From the NCBI RefSeq assembly GCF_001612825.1, contig NZ_BDBE01000026.1, positions 27,701-91,700 on the forward strand: 64,000 nt of DNA, read 5' to 3'. Position 1 is the first letter of the stretch, and every line of letters starts with the position of its first letter. The translations under genes and the position numbers were made by a program. Positions 27,380 to 35,375 of the stretch are shown in pieces. Source of the DNA: Nocardia caishijiensis NBRC 108228 (GTDB taxonomy: Bacteria; Actinomycetota; Actinomycetes; Mycobacteriales; Mycobacteriaceae). Below the pieces are notes generated by a model, which ran no database searches, had not been told where the DNA came from, and was given only the letters and a program-made list of their open reading frames with translations.

Positions 27380-28132
27380 CTGAGAGTTCTGATCCTCGGC
27401 GGTACGGGCGAGGCTCGTGAGCTGGCGAACCTGGCGTGCGGCGAGCGTGGAGTCGACATCGTCTCCTCGCTGGCCGGACGGGTCGCCAACCCGCGATTGC
27501 CGGTCGGCCCGGTGCGTATCGGTGGATTCGGTGGTGTCGAGGGCCTCCGAACCTGGCTACGCGAGAACCGGATCGATGCCGTCGTGGATGCCACCCACCC
27601 CTTCGCGGCCCAGGTCAGTTCCCATGCGGCGACCGCGGCCGCCGACCTCGGCCTGCCCGCGCTGCACCTGCGCCGCCCCCAGTGGGTGCCGCGCCGGGGC
27701 GACCTGTGGACGCGCGTGCCGGATCTGGCCGGTGCCGCCTCCGCCCTGGCCGACCGGGGCGAGAACGTGCTGCTCACCATCGGCCGTCAAGGCGTCGGCG
27801 CCTTCACCGGCTGTCGCAGACAGCGTTTTGTCATCCGGTCGATCGACGCGCCGACCGGCCCCCTACCGCCCCGCTACGAACTGCTGCTCGCGCGCGGGCC
27901 GTTCACCTTCGACGAGGAGCTGGTGCTGATGTCGCGTCATCGCATCGACGTCCTGGTCACCAAGAACAGCGGCGGCGCGCAGACCGAGGCGAAGATCGCC
28001 GCGGCGCGCACCGCGGGCGTGCCGGTCGTCATGATCGAACGCCCACCCCTGCCCGAGGGCGCCGAGGTCGTCGACGAGGTGGGCGCTGCTCTCGACTGGT
28101 TGCGGCTCGCGACCGCGCACAGCGTTTCCTGA
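27380..28132 (+). CDS. cobK: Precorrin-6A reductase CobK, probable CTG start
   Basis: This NADPH-dependent reductase of 250 residues acts late in aerobic corrin synthesis. It opens (CTG)RVLILGGTGEARELA, the conserved CobK nucleotide-binding N-terminus. It continues with VSSLAGRVANPRLPVGPVRIGGFGG, DATHPFAAQVS, LLTIGRQGVGAF and VTKNSGGAQTEAKI. In this frame a TGA at 27353 is followed by no ATG, GTG or TTG before the conserved start, so the codon at the right place is CTG (27380). Starting at the first GTG (27497) would delete the GGTGEAR loop. A non-canonical start or a sequence error must be assumed. Confidence 0.88.
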   Translation: MRVLILGGTGEARELANLACGERGVDIVSSLAGRVANPRLPVGPVRIGGFGGVEGLRTWLRENRIDAVVDATHPFAAQVSSHAATAAADLGLPALHLRRPQWVPRRGDLWTRVPDLAGAASALADRGENVLLTIGRQGVGAFTGCRRQRFVIRSIDAPTGPLPPRYELLLARGPFTFDEELVLMSRHRIDVLVTKNSGGAQTEAKIAAARTAGVPVVMIERPPLPEGAEVVDEVGAALDWLRLATAHSVS

Positions 28133-28134
28133 GC

Positions 28135-28677
28135 TCAGCGCGGCGGTTGCTCGGCAAAGACGGCGGGCAGCTGGTCGAACCACTCCAGGACCGCACGTTC
28201 GTAGGAGATCCCGAATTCGAGGGTTGCGCGCTGATGCGGCGCGAGCGCGCCCGCGTCCTCGTCGAGATAGCGATCGAGTCGGTCCTGGTGGATATTGCGG
28301 TTGGCCTTGATGATCCGGTCGCGGTGCGCGGGATCGAGATGCTCGCCGAACGACAGGGTGAGCAGCAGTGGCACCCGGATGGTCTCGGCACCGGGATCGC
28401 GCGCGATCCATTCGGCGAACGCCTCCCGCCCGGTCTCGGTGATCCGATAGGGGATGCGCTCGCGCGCGCCCCGCTCACCCTTGGTCACCAGGCCCGCGGT
28501 GTCCATCGTGGCGAGTTCGCGGTAGACCTGGCTCTGGGTGATGGTCCAGAAATCGCCGATGCGTTGCTGGGCCAGGGTCGCCAGGTCCCAGCCCGACATC
28601 GGACCCTCGTGCAGGAACCCCAGCAGCGAGGCCGCGGTGGAGTTCAGTGGGCGGCGTCGAGTCGCGGTGTCGGTCAA
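28135..28677 (-). CDS. PadR-family transcriptional regulator
   Basis: This is a 180-residue regulator. The N-terminal winged helix (STAASLLGFLHEGPMSGWDLATLAQQRIGDFWTITQSQVYRELATMDTAGLV) is the PadR signature, and the C-terminal helical domain (about 100-175) serves dimerisation. The start is a TTG at 28677 with GGGAG upstream. It ends 2 bp from the cobK stop (convergent) and lies 91 bp downstream of cobIJ on the same strand. A palindrome at 28698-28716 just upstream suggests autoregulation. PadR proteins respond to phenolic or lipophilic ligands; the ligand is unknown. Confidence 0.85.
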   Translation of the reverse strand: MTDTATRRRPLNSTAASLLGFLHEGPMSGWDLATLAQQRIGDFWTITQSQVYRELATMDTAGLVTKGERGARERIPYRITETGREAFAEWIARDPGAETIRVPLLLTLSFGEHLDPAHRDRIIKANRNIHQDRLDRYLDEDAGALAPHQRATLEFGISYERAVLEWFDQLPAVFAEQPPR

Positions 28678-28697
28678 CGGTCAACTCCCTTCGAACT

Positions 28698-28716
28698 ACA
28701 TTCCTATGTGGAATGT
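28698..28716. promoter_or_regulatory. Palindromic candidate PadR operator
   Basis: ACATTCC-tatgt-GGAATGT is a perfect 7-bp dyad 21 bp upstream of the padR start. It is AT-rich against the GC-rich background and has the size expected of a PadR site. Confidence 0.5.
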
Positions 28717-28768
28717 TAGGCCAGGGTGGAGGTCGCGCCAAAACGGCCCGTGTCGCGGCGTGTCGTGC

Positions 28769-30463
28769 TCAGGCGTGCTCGTAGCGGCGCGCGGTGAAAA
28801 CGCGGGTCCCCTCCGGCGTGTCGAAAGCCGTGGTGGTGGAGGCGCCGATGATGAGCAAGGTGCGCATGTCGACCTCGTCGGGGTTCAGTTCCGCCAGCGT
28901 CACCACCCGCACCGACTCGGTCGGGCCGCCGACATCGCGACCGAGTACCACCGGGGTTTCCGGGTCGCGGTGGACGAGCAGGATCTCGCGCATGGCGCCC
29001 ACCTGCCAGCGCCGCTGGGAGGAGGCCGGGTTGTAGATCGCGATGGCCATGTCCGCCGCCGCGACGGCCGAAAGTCGTTGCGCCACGACCTCCCACGGTT
29101 TGAGCCGGTCGGAGAGCGAGATCATCGCGTAGTCGTGGCCGAGCGGCGCACCGACCCGGCTTGCCACCGCGTTGGCCGCGGTGAGCCCGGGCAGTACCCG
29201 CACCGGTACGTCCTTGAACTGCGGTTCGGCCGAAACCTCGAGCACGGCCGCCGCCATCGCGAACACGCCGGGATCGCCGGAGGAGACGACGGCCACCCGC
29301 GCGCCCCGCTTGGCCAGGTCGAGTGCCATCGCGGCGCGCTCGGACTCGACCTTGTTGTCGCTGGCGTGCCTGCGCTGACCGGCCCGCTCGGGGACGCGGT
29401 CGATGTAGGTGGTGTAGCCGACGAGATCGGTCGCCTCGTCCAGCGCGGCGGTGACCTCCGGTGTGGTCCAGTCGGCCGCGCCGGGCCCGAGGCCGACAAC
29501 GACGACTTCGCCTGCTGCGCTCACCGATTCGACGCGTGGACTAGTTTCGGTCCGCAGGGCGAGCGCATCGTGGTGTTCGGTGCCTTCTGCCGTACTCGGC
29601 GTGGCGAGGAGCGGGCTGCCGAGGGTGGGTACCTGGGTGTCGGCAGCAGCCGCCGTAGTGCGTTGCCCGGCGACGGTCGCCGCCTCCGACGTGTACGTCG
29701 GCGCGCCGCGGTGCTTGGCGCCGACGAGGGACGCGACCCCGGTGGTCGGGGTTGGCCCGGGAACCAGCGTGATCGAGAAGTACGGCACATCGGCCTCGTC
29801 GACATCGGCGGCCGCGAGCACCCGCTGACGGGTGCTGCTCGCCCGTTCGACGTAGTAGGCGTCGTCGAGGCGACCGGCGTCCGCGAGCGCCTGCCGCACG
29901 CCGGGGAAGGTGCGCCCCAGCTTCATGATCGCGGCCGCGTCGGTCTCGCGCAGCCGCGCGGTGAGTTCGTCGACGGGCATCGTGCCGGGCAGCACCGTGA
30001 GTACCTGTTCGCCTTCCACCAGCGGAGTACCGAGTGCGGCCGAGGCCGCGCTCACCGAGGTGATGCCGGGGACGATCTCGGCGCGGAACCGGTCGGCCAG
30101 GCGGCGGTGCATGTGCATGTACGACGAGTAGAACAGCGGGTCACCGGCCGCGAGCAGGGCGACATCGCGACCGGCGGCGAGGTGAGCGGCCAGCCGGGCG
30201 GCGGCCTGCTCGTAGAACTCGTCGATCGCGCCCTGGTACCCGCCGGGGTGGTCGGTGGTCTCGGTGGTCACCGGGTAGACGAGGTGCTCTTCGATCTGGC
30301 CGGGCCGCATGTACGGCTCGGCGATCCCCCGGGAGATGCTGCGCCCGTGTCTGGCGCTGTGGAAGGCCACCACGTCGGCCGCGCCGATGAGCCGGGCCGC
30401 TTTCACCGTCACCAGCTCGGGATCGCCGGGGCCGAGGCCGATGCCCCAGAGTGTGCCGCTCAT
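28769..30463 (-). CDS. cobIJ: Fused precorrin-2 C20- / precorrin-3B C17-methyltransferase CobIJ
   Basis: This 564-residue fusion carries two tetrapyrrole methylases. Residues about 1-240 are CobI ([52 protein letters not shown]), which methylates C20 of precorrin-2. Residues about 315-564 are CobJ ([48 protein letters not shown]), which methylates C17 with ring contraction. A Thr/Ala-rich linker joins them. The same fusion occurs in M. tuberculosis Rv2066. The ATG overlaps the cobH stop by 4 bp, so the genes are coupled. Confidence 0.94.
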   Translation of the reverse strand: MSGTLWGIGLGPGDPELVTVKAARLIGAADVVAFHSARHGRSISRGIAEPYMRPGQIEEHLVYPVTTETTDHPGGYQGAIDEFYEQAAARLAAHLAAGRDVALLAAGDPLFYSSYMHMHRRLADRFRAEIVPGITSVSAASAALGTPLVEGEQVLTVLPGTMPVDELTARLRETDAAAIMKLGRTFPGVRQALADAGRLDDAYYVERASSTRQRVLAAADVDEADVPYFSITLVPGPTPTTGVASLVGAKHRGAPTYTSEAATVAGQRTTAAAADTQVPTLGSPLLATPSTAEGTEHHDALALRTETSPRVESVSAAGEVVVVGLGPGAADWTTPEVTAALDEATDLVGYTTYIDRVPERAGQRRHASDNKVESERAAMALDLAKRGARVAVVSSGDPGVFAMAAAVLEVSAEPQFKDVPVRVLPGLTAANAVASRVGAPLGHDYAMISLSDRLKPWEVVAQRLSAVAAADMAIAIYNPASSQRRWQVGAMREILLVHRDPETPVVLGRDVGGPTESVRVVTLAELNPDEVDMRTLLIIGASTTTAFDTPEGTRVFTARRYEHA

Positions 30464-31095
30464 TCCTGTTCGCTCGCAATCGCGTTGAGCGCCGACGCGG
30501 TGATGGCACTGCCGCCCCGCCTGCCGCGCACGGTGAGATATTCGATGCCGCCGAAGTCGATCAGCGCCTGCTTGGATTCGGCCGCGCCGATGAAACCGAC
30601 GGGGATGCCGATGATCGCGGCGGGTCGCGGTGCGCCCGCGTCGAGCATGTCGAGCAGGTGGAACAGCGCGGTCGGGGCGTTGCCGACGGCGACCACCGCG
30701 CCGTCGAGTTCGGCGCGCAGCAGTTCGAGCGCGGCGACCGAACGGGTGTTGCCCATGTTCGCGGCCAGCTCGGGCACCCGGGGGTCGGAGAGGTTGCACA
30801 GCACCGGGTTGTCGGCGGGTAGCCGCTTGCGGGTGACGCCCGAGGCGACCATGTTGGCGTCGCAGATGATCGGTTTGCCCGCCCGCAGCGCGGCGCGCGC
30901 GGCGGCGACCACACCCGTGGTGTAGGCGATGTCGTCCGCCAGGTCGACCTGTCCGCACCCGTGGATCATCCGCACCACCACGCGCTCGACATCGGCGGGG
31001 AAACCGGCGAGGTCGGCTTCGGCGCGGATGGTCGCGAACGAGCGCCGATAGATCTCGGCCCCGTCGGTGAGGTAGCTGGTGCGCACGTCGGACAT
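30460..31095 (-). CDS. cobH: Precorrin-8X methylmutase CobH
   Basis: CobH moves a methyl group from C11 to C12 to give hydrogenobyrinate. The protein of 211 residues has the conserved N-terminus [22 protein letters not shown] and [15 protein letters not shown] with the catalytic His. It also has [25 protein letters not shown] and [16 protein letters not shown] start at the ATG at 31095; a GTG two codons upstream is equally possible. It is the first gene of the cobH-cobIJ(-padR) minus-strand run. Confidence 0.94.
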   Translation of the reverse strand: MSDVRTSYLTDGAEIYRRSFATIRAEADLAGFPADVERVVVRMIHGCGQVDLADDIAYTTGVVAAARAALRAGKPIICDANMVASGVTRKRLPADNPVLCNLSDPRVPELAANMGNTRSVAALELLRAELDGAVVAVGNAPTALFHLLDMLDAGAPRPAAIIGIPVGFIGAAESKQALIDFGGIEYLTVRGRRGGSAITASALNAIASEQE

Positions 31096-31144
31096 GCGCA
31101 CAACCCTAGAACCTGGCCGCGACGTGGTGTTCGGCGCGGTCGGC

Positions 31145-31582
31145 TCAGGTGCGTGGGCGCTCGAGGATGCGCGACATCACCAGCGAACTCCTGGTGCGCC
31201 CGACGCGCGCGTTCTCCCTGATCCGTTCCACGGTCACCTCGATCTCGGCCATGTCGGTGGCCATCACGTGCACCAGCGCGTCGGCCTCGCCCGCGATGGT
31301 GCACACTCCGACGACCTGCGGAATCGGTTCCAGGGTTCGGCGCAGTTCGGCGGGGGAGATGTTGTCGCGGTAGTACACCTCCACGTACGCCTCGGTGGTC
31401 CAGCCGAGCGCGGCCGGATTGACCAGGGCGGTGAACCCGGTGATCTGCCCGCCCGCCACCATCTTGTCCACCCGCCGCTTCACCGCGGGCGCCGACAAAC
31501 CGACGGTCGTGCCGATCTCGCCGAAGGTGGCGCGAGCGTTCTTCAGCAGGGCGGCGAGGATGCGGCGGTCGATATCGTCCAT
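31145..31582 (-). CDS. Lrp/AsnC-family regulator
   Basis: This 145-residue feast-famine regulator has an N-terminal helix-turn-helix ([41 protein letters not shown]) and a C-terminal RAM ligand-binding domain (about 65-140). It is divergent from a DDAH/amidinotransferase gene. The same pairing occurs in mycobacteria (Rv2323c/Rv2324), which suggests that it controls that gene in response to an amino acid such as arginine or ornithine. Confidence 0.88.
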   Translation of the reverse strand: MDDIDRRILAALLKNARATFGEIGTTVGLSAPAVKRRVDKMVAGGQITGFTALVNPAALGWTTEAYVEVYYRDNISPAELRRTLEPIPQVVGVCTIAGEADALVHVMATDMAEIEVTVERIRENARVGRTRSSLVMSRILERPRT

Positions 31583-31658
31583 GGAAGTCCTCTCACGCAA
31601 GAAATCGCCATCATCCCATCGATACGCGCAATGAATCGGTGTTACCCGCGCAACGTCA

Positions 31659-31681
31659 CGACATTTACCGTCGGGATGTCG
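31659..31681. promoter_or_regulatory. Weak dyad in the Lrp/DDAH divergent promoter
   Basis: CGACAT and ATGTCG flank an 11-nt spacer, between 77 bp upstream of the Lrp gene and 31 bp upstream of the DDAH gene. It is a possible Lrp-type site, but short arms like these can occur by chance. Confidence 0.25.
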
Positions 31682-31711
31682 ATTCGCGCCGCGCAGCCAC
31701 CGGGAGTCCTG

Positions 31712-32563
31712 ATGACCGCCGTCCTTCCCCTTCCCTCCTCGACCCCGGCGCGGGTGGCCACCCCGCGCCGCTTCGTCATGTGCCGACCCGACCACTTCGA
31801 AGTCACCTACGCGATCAATCCCTGGATGGACCCGGCGGCGCCGGTGGACCGGGCGCGGGCGCTGTCGCAGTGGGAGATCCTGCGCGCGCTGCTCGAGCAG
31901 TACGGGCATTCGGTCGAGACGGTCCCGGGTGAGCCGGGCCTGCCCGACATGGTGTTCGCCGCCAACAGCGCGATCGTGATCGGTGGACGCGCGTTGTCGG
32001 CGCGTTTCGCCCATCCCGAGCGGCAACCGGAGGGCCCGGCGTTTCACCGCTGGTTCGCGGCGCGCGAGTTACGTGAACTGGCGGTGGCGGCCGAAACCAA
32101 CGAGGGCGAGGGTGATTTCGCGTTCGCGGGGGATCGGATCCTGGCCGGTCGGGGCTTCCGCTGCACCGAACCGGCCCATGTGGAGGTCGCACGGTTCTTC
32201 GGCCTGCCGGTACTGTCCCTGGAGCTGATCGACCCCCGCTTCTATCACCTCGACACCGCGCTGATGTGCCTCGACGCCACCACCGTCGCCTACTACCCGG
32301 GTGCGTTCGGCCCCGTTGCCCGCGCGGCCCTGGCCGCCCACTATCCCGACGCGATCCTGGCCACCGAGGCCGACGCGCTGTCGTTCGGCCTCAACGGAGT
32401 CAGCGACGGCCGCCACGTCTTCCTCGACCCGGGTGCGACCGAGCTGATCGCGGCCCTGCGTGAGCGGGGTTTCGTGCCGGTGCAGGTCGACATGTCGGAG
32501 CTGCGCAAAGGTGGTGGCGGCGTGAAGTGCTGCGTCCTCGAACTGCACACGCCGAGGTCCTGA
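31712..32563 (+). CDS. DDAH/amidinotransferase-superfamily protein (guanidino-group hydrolase)
   Basis: This 283-residue protein has the five-bladed amidinotransferase fold. It shows RPDHFEVTYAINPWMD, MVFAANSAIVIGG, ETNEGEGDFAFAGDRILAGRG, FYHLDTALMCLD with the catalytic His, and GGGGVKCCVLEL with the nucleophilic Cys near the C-terminus. Relatives hydrolyse methylarginine to citrulline or act on arginine or ornithine. The ATG at 31712 is preceded by GGGAG; an in-frame ATG at 31676 is an alternative. Pairing with the divergent Lrp regulator supports an arginine-metabolism role. Confidence 0.82.
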   Translation: MTAVLPLPSSTPARVATPRRFVMCRPDHFEVTYAINPWMDPAAPVDRARALSQWEILRALLEQYGHSVETVPGEPGLPDMVFAANSAIVIGGRALSARFAHPERQPEGPAFHRWFAARELRELAVAAETNEGEGDFAFAGDRILAGRGFRCTEPAHVEVARFFGLPVLSLELIDPRFYHLDTALMCLDATTVAYYPGAFGPVARAALAAHYPDAILATEADALSFGLNGVSDGRHVFLDPGATELIAALRERGFVPVQVDMSELRKGGGGVKCCVLELHTPRS

Positions 32564-32565
32564 AC

Positions 32566-32594
32566 GGGCCGGGGAGCGGTGAGCTCCCCGGCCC
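32566..32594. terminator. Hairpin terminator between convergent genes
   Basis: GGGCCGGGGAGC (32566-32577) pairs perfectly with GCTCCCCGGCCC (32583-32594) around a 5-nt loop. It starts 3 bp after the DDAH stop and lies 8 bp from the RNA ligase stop, so it can serve both directions. Confidence 0.8.
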
Positions 32595-32601
32595 GCCCCG
32601 G

Positions 32602-33693
32602 TCACTCGAATTCGGTACCGCCGTCGCGCAGCAGGTACCCGTCGGAGACGATCTTGCCGATCGCCCGTCCGCCGAGCACGGGCGAGTACCGTTCGCTCGC
32701 GGCACGCACCACGAGGCCTTCACGGATATTGCGACCCGATCCGCTCACGGTCTCGGCACCCTCGGCCAGCTTCAGCAGCAACTCCGCGTCGTAGGGTCCT
32801 TCGTAGAGCACCGGTACGCGGGGCACACCGAGATCGAGTTGGCCGAGCAGCGCACCGATTTCGGCGTGGTCGAGCCACCGCACGGGCGCCCCCGCCCGCT
32901 CGACCGCGATGTCGAACAGCGCGAAACCCAGTGTGTCGTCGTGTGCGGCCGACGCGCCGTAGTGCAGGTCCTGCACGCCCGCCCCGAACACCTCGCCGAA
33001 GAGCCCGACTCGCTCCGCGTCGAGCGCCACGGTGAGCGCGCGGGCCGCCGCGTCGAGTCGATGGGCGCACACCGCCCGCCAGTACAGATTGTCCTCGGCG
33101 CGGATGAGTGCCTGCGACCTGCCACCGATCCCCTTGGACGACACCAGGACCCGGTCCTCGGCACGCAGGTGGGTGAGCAGGAAGGCGGTGCCGTGGATCT
33201 TCTCCGTCGCCACCACCGGCTCGCCCTCGGTGAAGATTTCGGGGAACCGCTTGATGTTCTCCACATCGATCCAGGGCAGCAGATCGGGTGCGGGTTGCAC
33301 CTGTCCCGACATCGACACCGGTACCGGCGGAACCCATTTGGTCACCCCGAGCTCGGCGGCGAAATCGGTGCGCGCCTCGGCCGCGGCTGCCAGATCGGTC
33401 TCGGCCAGCGCGCTGGGCGTGCACACGATGCCCTGGGACACCTCCCCGCGCAAGCGCACCGCCTTCACCCGATTGCGGTGCGAGCCCGCCAATTTGCCGG
33501 TGAGGCCCAGCTCGGCGATCAGCGGGTCGGGCACGATCGCCTGTTCCGGGATGTACACGGCGTGGTCGCCGGTGACGAACTGGCCCTTGGCGACAACGGC
33601 CCGGTACAGCCCGACCTGGGCCAGCTCCAGCCGATCGGCGTTCGGGTGTGGCAGGACGACGAGCCGCTCGGCCGTCACTCGCAGTGTGGACAT
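32602..33693 (-). CDS. ATP-dependent RNA ligase, DRB0094 (DraRnl/Rnl5-like) family
   Basis: This is a 363-residue nucleotidyltransferase. The N-terminal ~120 residues form an OB-like module (TAERLVVLPHPNADRLELAQVG, VKAVRLRGEVSQGIVC), as in the Deinococcus DRB0094 ligase. The adenylyltransferase core follows: motif I VATEKIHGTAFLL with the adenylated Lys165, FGEVFGAGVQDLHYG (III), REGLVVRA (IV) and GKIVSDGYLL (V). The family seals 3'-OH/5'-phosphate RNA ends, DraRnl when the 3'-OH side is RNA on a DNA template. I start at the ATG at 33693. No partner such as a phosphatase-kinase or methyltransferase is adjacent. Confidence 0.85.
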   Translation of the reverse strand: MSTLRVTAERLVVLPHPNADRLELAQVGLYRAVVAKGQFVTGDHAVYIPEQAIVPDPLIAELGLTGKLAGSHRNRVKAVRLRGEVSQGIVCTPSALAETDLAAAAEARTDFAAELGVTKWVPPVPVSMSGQVQPAPDLLPWIDVENIKRFPEIFTEGEPVVATEKIHGTAFLLTHLRAEDRVLVSSKGIGGRSQALIRAEDNLYWRAVCAHRLDAAARALTVALDAERVGLFGEVFGAGVQDLHYGASAAHDDTLGFALFDIAVERAGAPVRWLDHAEIGALLGQLDLGVPRVPVLYEGPYDAELLLKLAEGAETVSGSGRNIREGLVVRAASERYSPVLGGRAIGKIVSDGYLLRDGGTEFE

Positions 33694-33829
33694 GGGAACC
33701 CCCTCGTTTCGAGGAGGCCAGCGTAGGGTCGCCCCGCTCGGAGCGTCGAACGGTTTTCGCACGCGCGCCGCCGCGACACGGCTCGGTCGGTGACACGCTC
33801 ACATCACCGTGCGGCCACATACTTGGCGG

Positions 33830-35014
33830 GTGGCAAACTCCGAGCACACCACCGAGGAGCGGCGCGCCAGCTGGACCGAACTCTTCTTCGACCTGGTCGC
33901 CGTCGCGGGTATCGGTCAGCTGACCCACCTGCTGCATCGCGGTCCCTCGCTCGGTGAGTTCGGCCTGTATGTGGTCCTCTACCTCGCGTTCTGGGTCGTG
34001 TGGGCGTGTGTCACCGTGTACAGCAACGTGGCCGGTGAGCAGGCAAGAACCACGATGGTGTTCGGTTGCATGTTCGGCCTGTGCGTGATGATGGCCGCGG
34101 TCGACGGTCTGCCCGGCGAACACGCGGCGGTGTTCGCCGGAATCTACGTGCTGGTGCGGATCGTGTCGGGGATGGTGTGGCGGCGTGGGCAGGTGGTGGT
34201 CGACTGGCCGATCGCCCAGATCGGCGCGGGCACCGTGCCCTGGGTGGTGTCGCTGTGGGTGCCCGCGCCGTGGAAGTTCGTGCTCTGGGCGGTGGGGCTC
34301 GCGATCGACCTGTGGATCATGTTCGCCGTCGACGGCGAGCGCAGGATGGTCGACGCCGAACGTCGGATGCGGGCCCGGCTACGCCGAGGCCGTGCGCCCC
34401 GGGGGCACCCGCGCTTCACCCCACCGAAACTGCAAGCGCTGCATGCTGATTCGCCACACCTGGGTGAGCGGCTCGGTCAATTCCTGATCATCGTGCTCGG
34501 GGAAGGTGTGATCTCGGTGATCGCGGCGGTGTCCACCGAGGACTGGACGGTGCCTGTCGCGGTGATCGGTGTCTGCGCGTTCCTGTCGCTGCTGGCGATG
34601 TGGGCGCTGACGCTGCGATTCGGGTTCGTGCCACGCATGATGGAGCAGACGGACGCTGCCTCGCCCCTACCGCTGCCGCGGCTGATGGCGATGCATTGCA
34701 CGCTCAGCGCGGCGGTGGCCACTGTGGCCGCCGGGCTCGGGCTGGTAGCTGCCCACCCATCCGGGCATCTCCCGGTCGGTGTCGGCTGGGTGCTCTGTGG
34801 TGGCGCGGCGGCGTACTTCCTGGTCTGTGGACTGGGTGGCGCGGTCGGCGCGGGCTTTCGTTGGTTGTTGCGCTGGCCGCTGCCGTGTTTCCTCGCAGCC
34901 CTCGGACTGGCTGCGGCGTCACCGCACCTCGGCGGGTTGTGGACGGTGGTCGGTGTGACCGTCGTGCTGATCGCCTCGGTGGTGTCGGAGACGACGCGAA
35001 TGCGGAGCAGGTGA
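33830..35014 (+). CDS. Low-temperature requirement A (LtrA)-family membrane protein
   Basis: This polytopic membrane protein of about 394 residues starts with ERRASWTELFFDLVAVAGIGQLTHLL, the family signature (ASWxELFFDLVFV). About ten hydrophobic segments follow, with HLGERLGQFLIIVLGEGVISV near the middle, also a conserved LtrA motif. The family name comes from Listeria growth at low temperature; the biochemical function is unknown. GTG codons at 33809 and 33830 are both possible starts; I chose the second. Confidence 0.85.
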   Translation: MANSEHTTEERRASWTELFFDLVAVAGIGQLTHLLHRGPSLGEFGLYVVLYLAFWVVWACVTVYSNVAGEQARTTMVFGCMFGLCVMMAAVDGLPGEHAAVFAGIYVLVRIVSGMVWRRGQVVVDWPIAQIGAGTVPWVVSLWVPAPWKFVLWAVGLAIDLWIMFAVDGERRMVDAERRMRARLRRGRAPRGHPRFTPPKLQALHADSPHLGERLGQFLIIVLGEGVISVIAAVSTEDWTVPVAVIGVCAFLSLLAMWALTLRFGFVPRMMEQTDAASPLPLPRLMAMHCTLSAAVATVAAGLGLVAAHPSGHLPVGVGWVLCGGAAAYFLVCGLGGAVGAGFRWLLRWPLPCFLAALGLAAASPHLGGLWTVVGVTVVLIASVVSETTRMRSR

Positions 35015-35057
35015 GCACGACTGTGCGGTTCGCGCGGACCTGTCCTCCTCTCGCCGC

Positions 35058-35375
35058 ATGGCCGAATCGAACACTCTCGCAGACACTCTCGCGATCACTG
35101 AGGCGATCACCCGGATGTTCGTGTACTGCGATCAGAAACGCTGGGACGACCTGGTCGCCGAGGTCTTCACCGACGAGGTCGACTTCGACGGCGACGAGGC
35201 CACCGCCCACGCCGACGCCATCGCGGTGCACGTGAACAACTCGGCCGTCAACGGCAGGACCCGCACCTTCATCGGCAGCTACGCGCTCGCCGCCCGCCGC
35301 ACCGACGCGGGCCGGCGGATCAGCAAGTTCCACTACCTGCTGAAGGTGATCGAGGGCAACGCCGACCTGACTTAG
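35058..35375 (+). CDS. SnoaL/NTF2-like protein with internal deletion
   Basis: This 105-residue protein has a normal SnoaL-type N-terminus (ADTLAITEAITRMFVYCDQKRWDDLVAEVFTDEVDFD) and C-terminus (GRTRTFIGSYALAARRTDAGRRISKFHYLLKVIEGNADL). The central ~40 residues expected between them are absent, including the helix and the HHQxGN strand that line the active-site cone. It is in frame, so a protein could be made, but the fold is probably disrupted. The family includes ketosteroid isomerase-like and dehydratase-like enzymes. It is convergent with cobG, which ends 4 bp inside its stop region. Confidence 0.7.
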   Translation: MAESNTLADTLAITEAITRMFVYCDQKRWDDLVAEVFTDEVDFDGDEATAHADAIAVHVNNSAVNGRTRTFIGSYALAARRTDAGRRISKFHYLLKVIEGNADLT

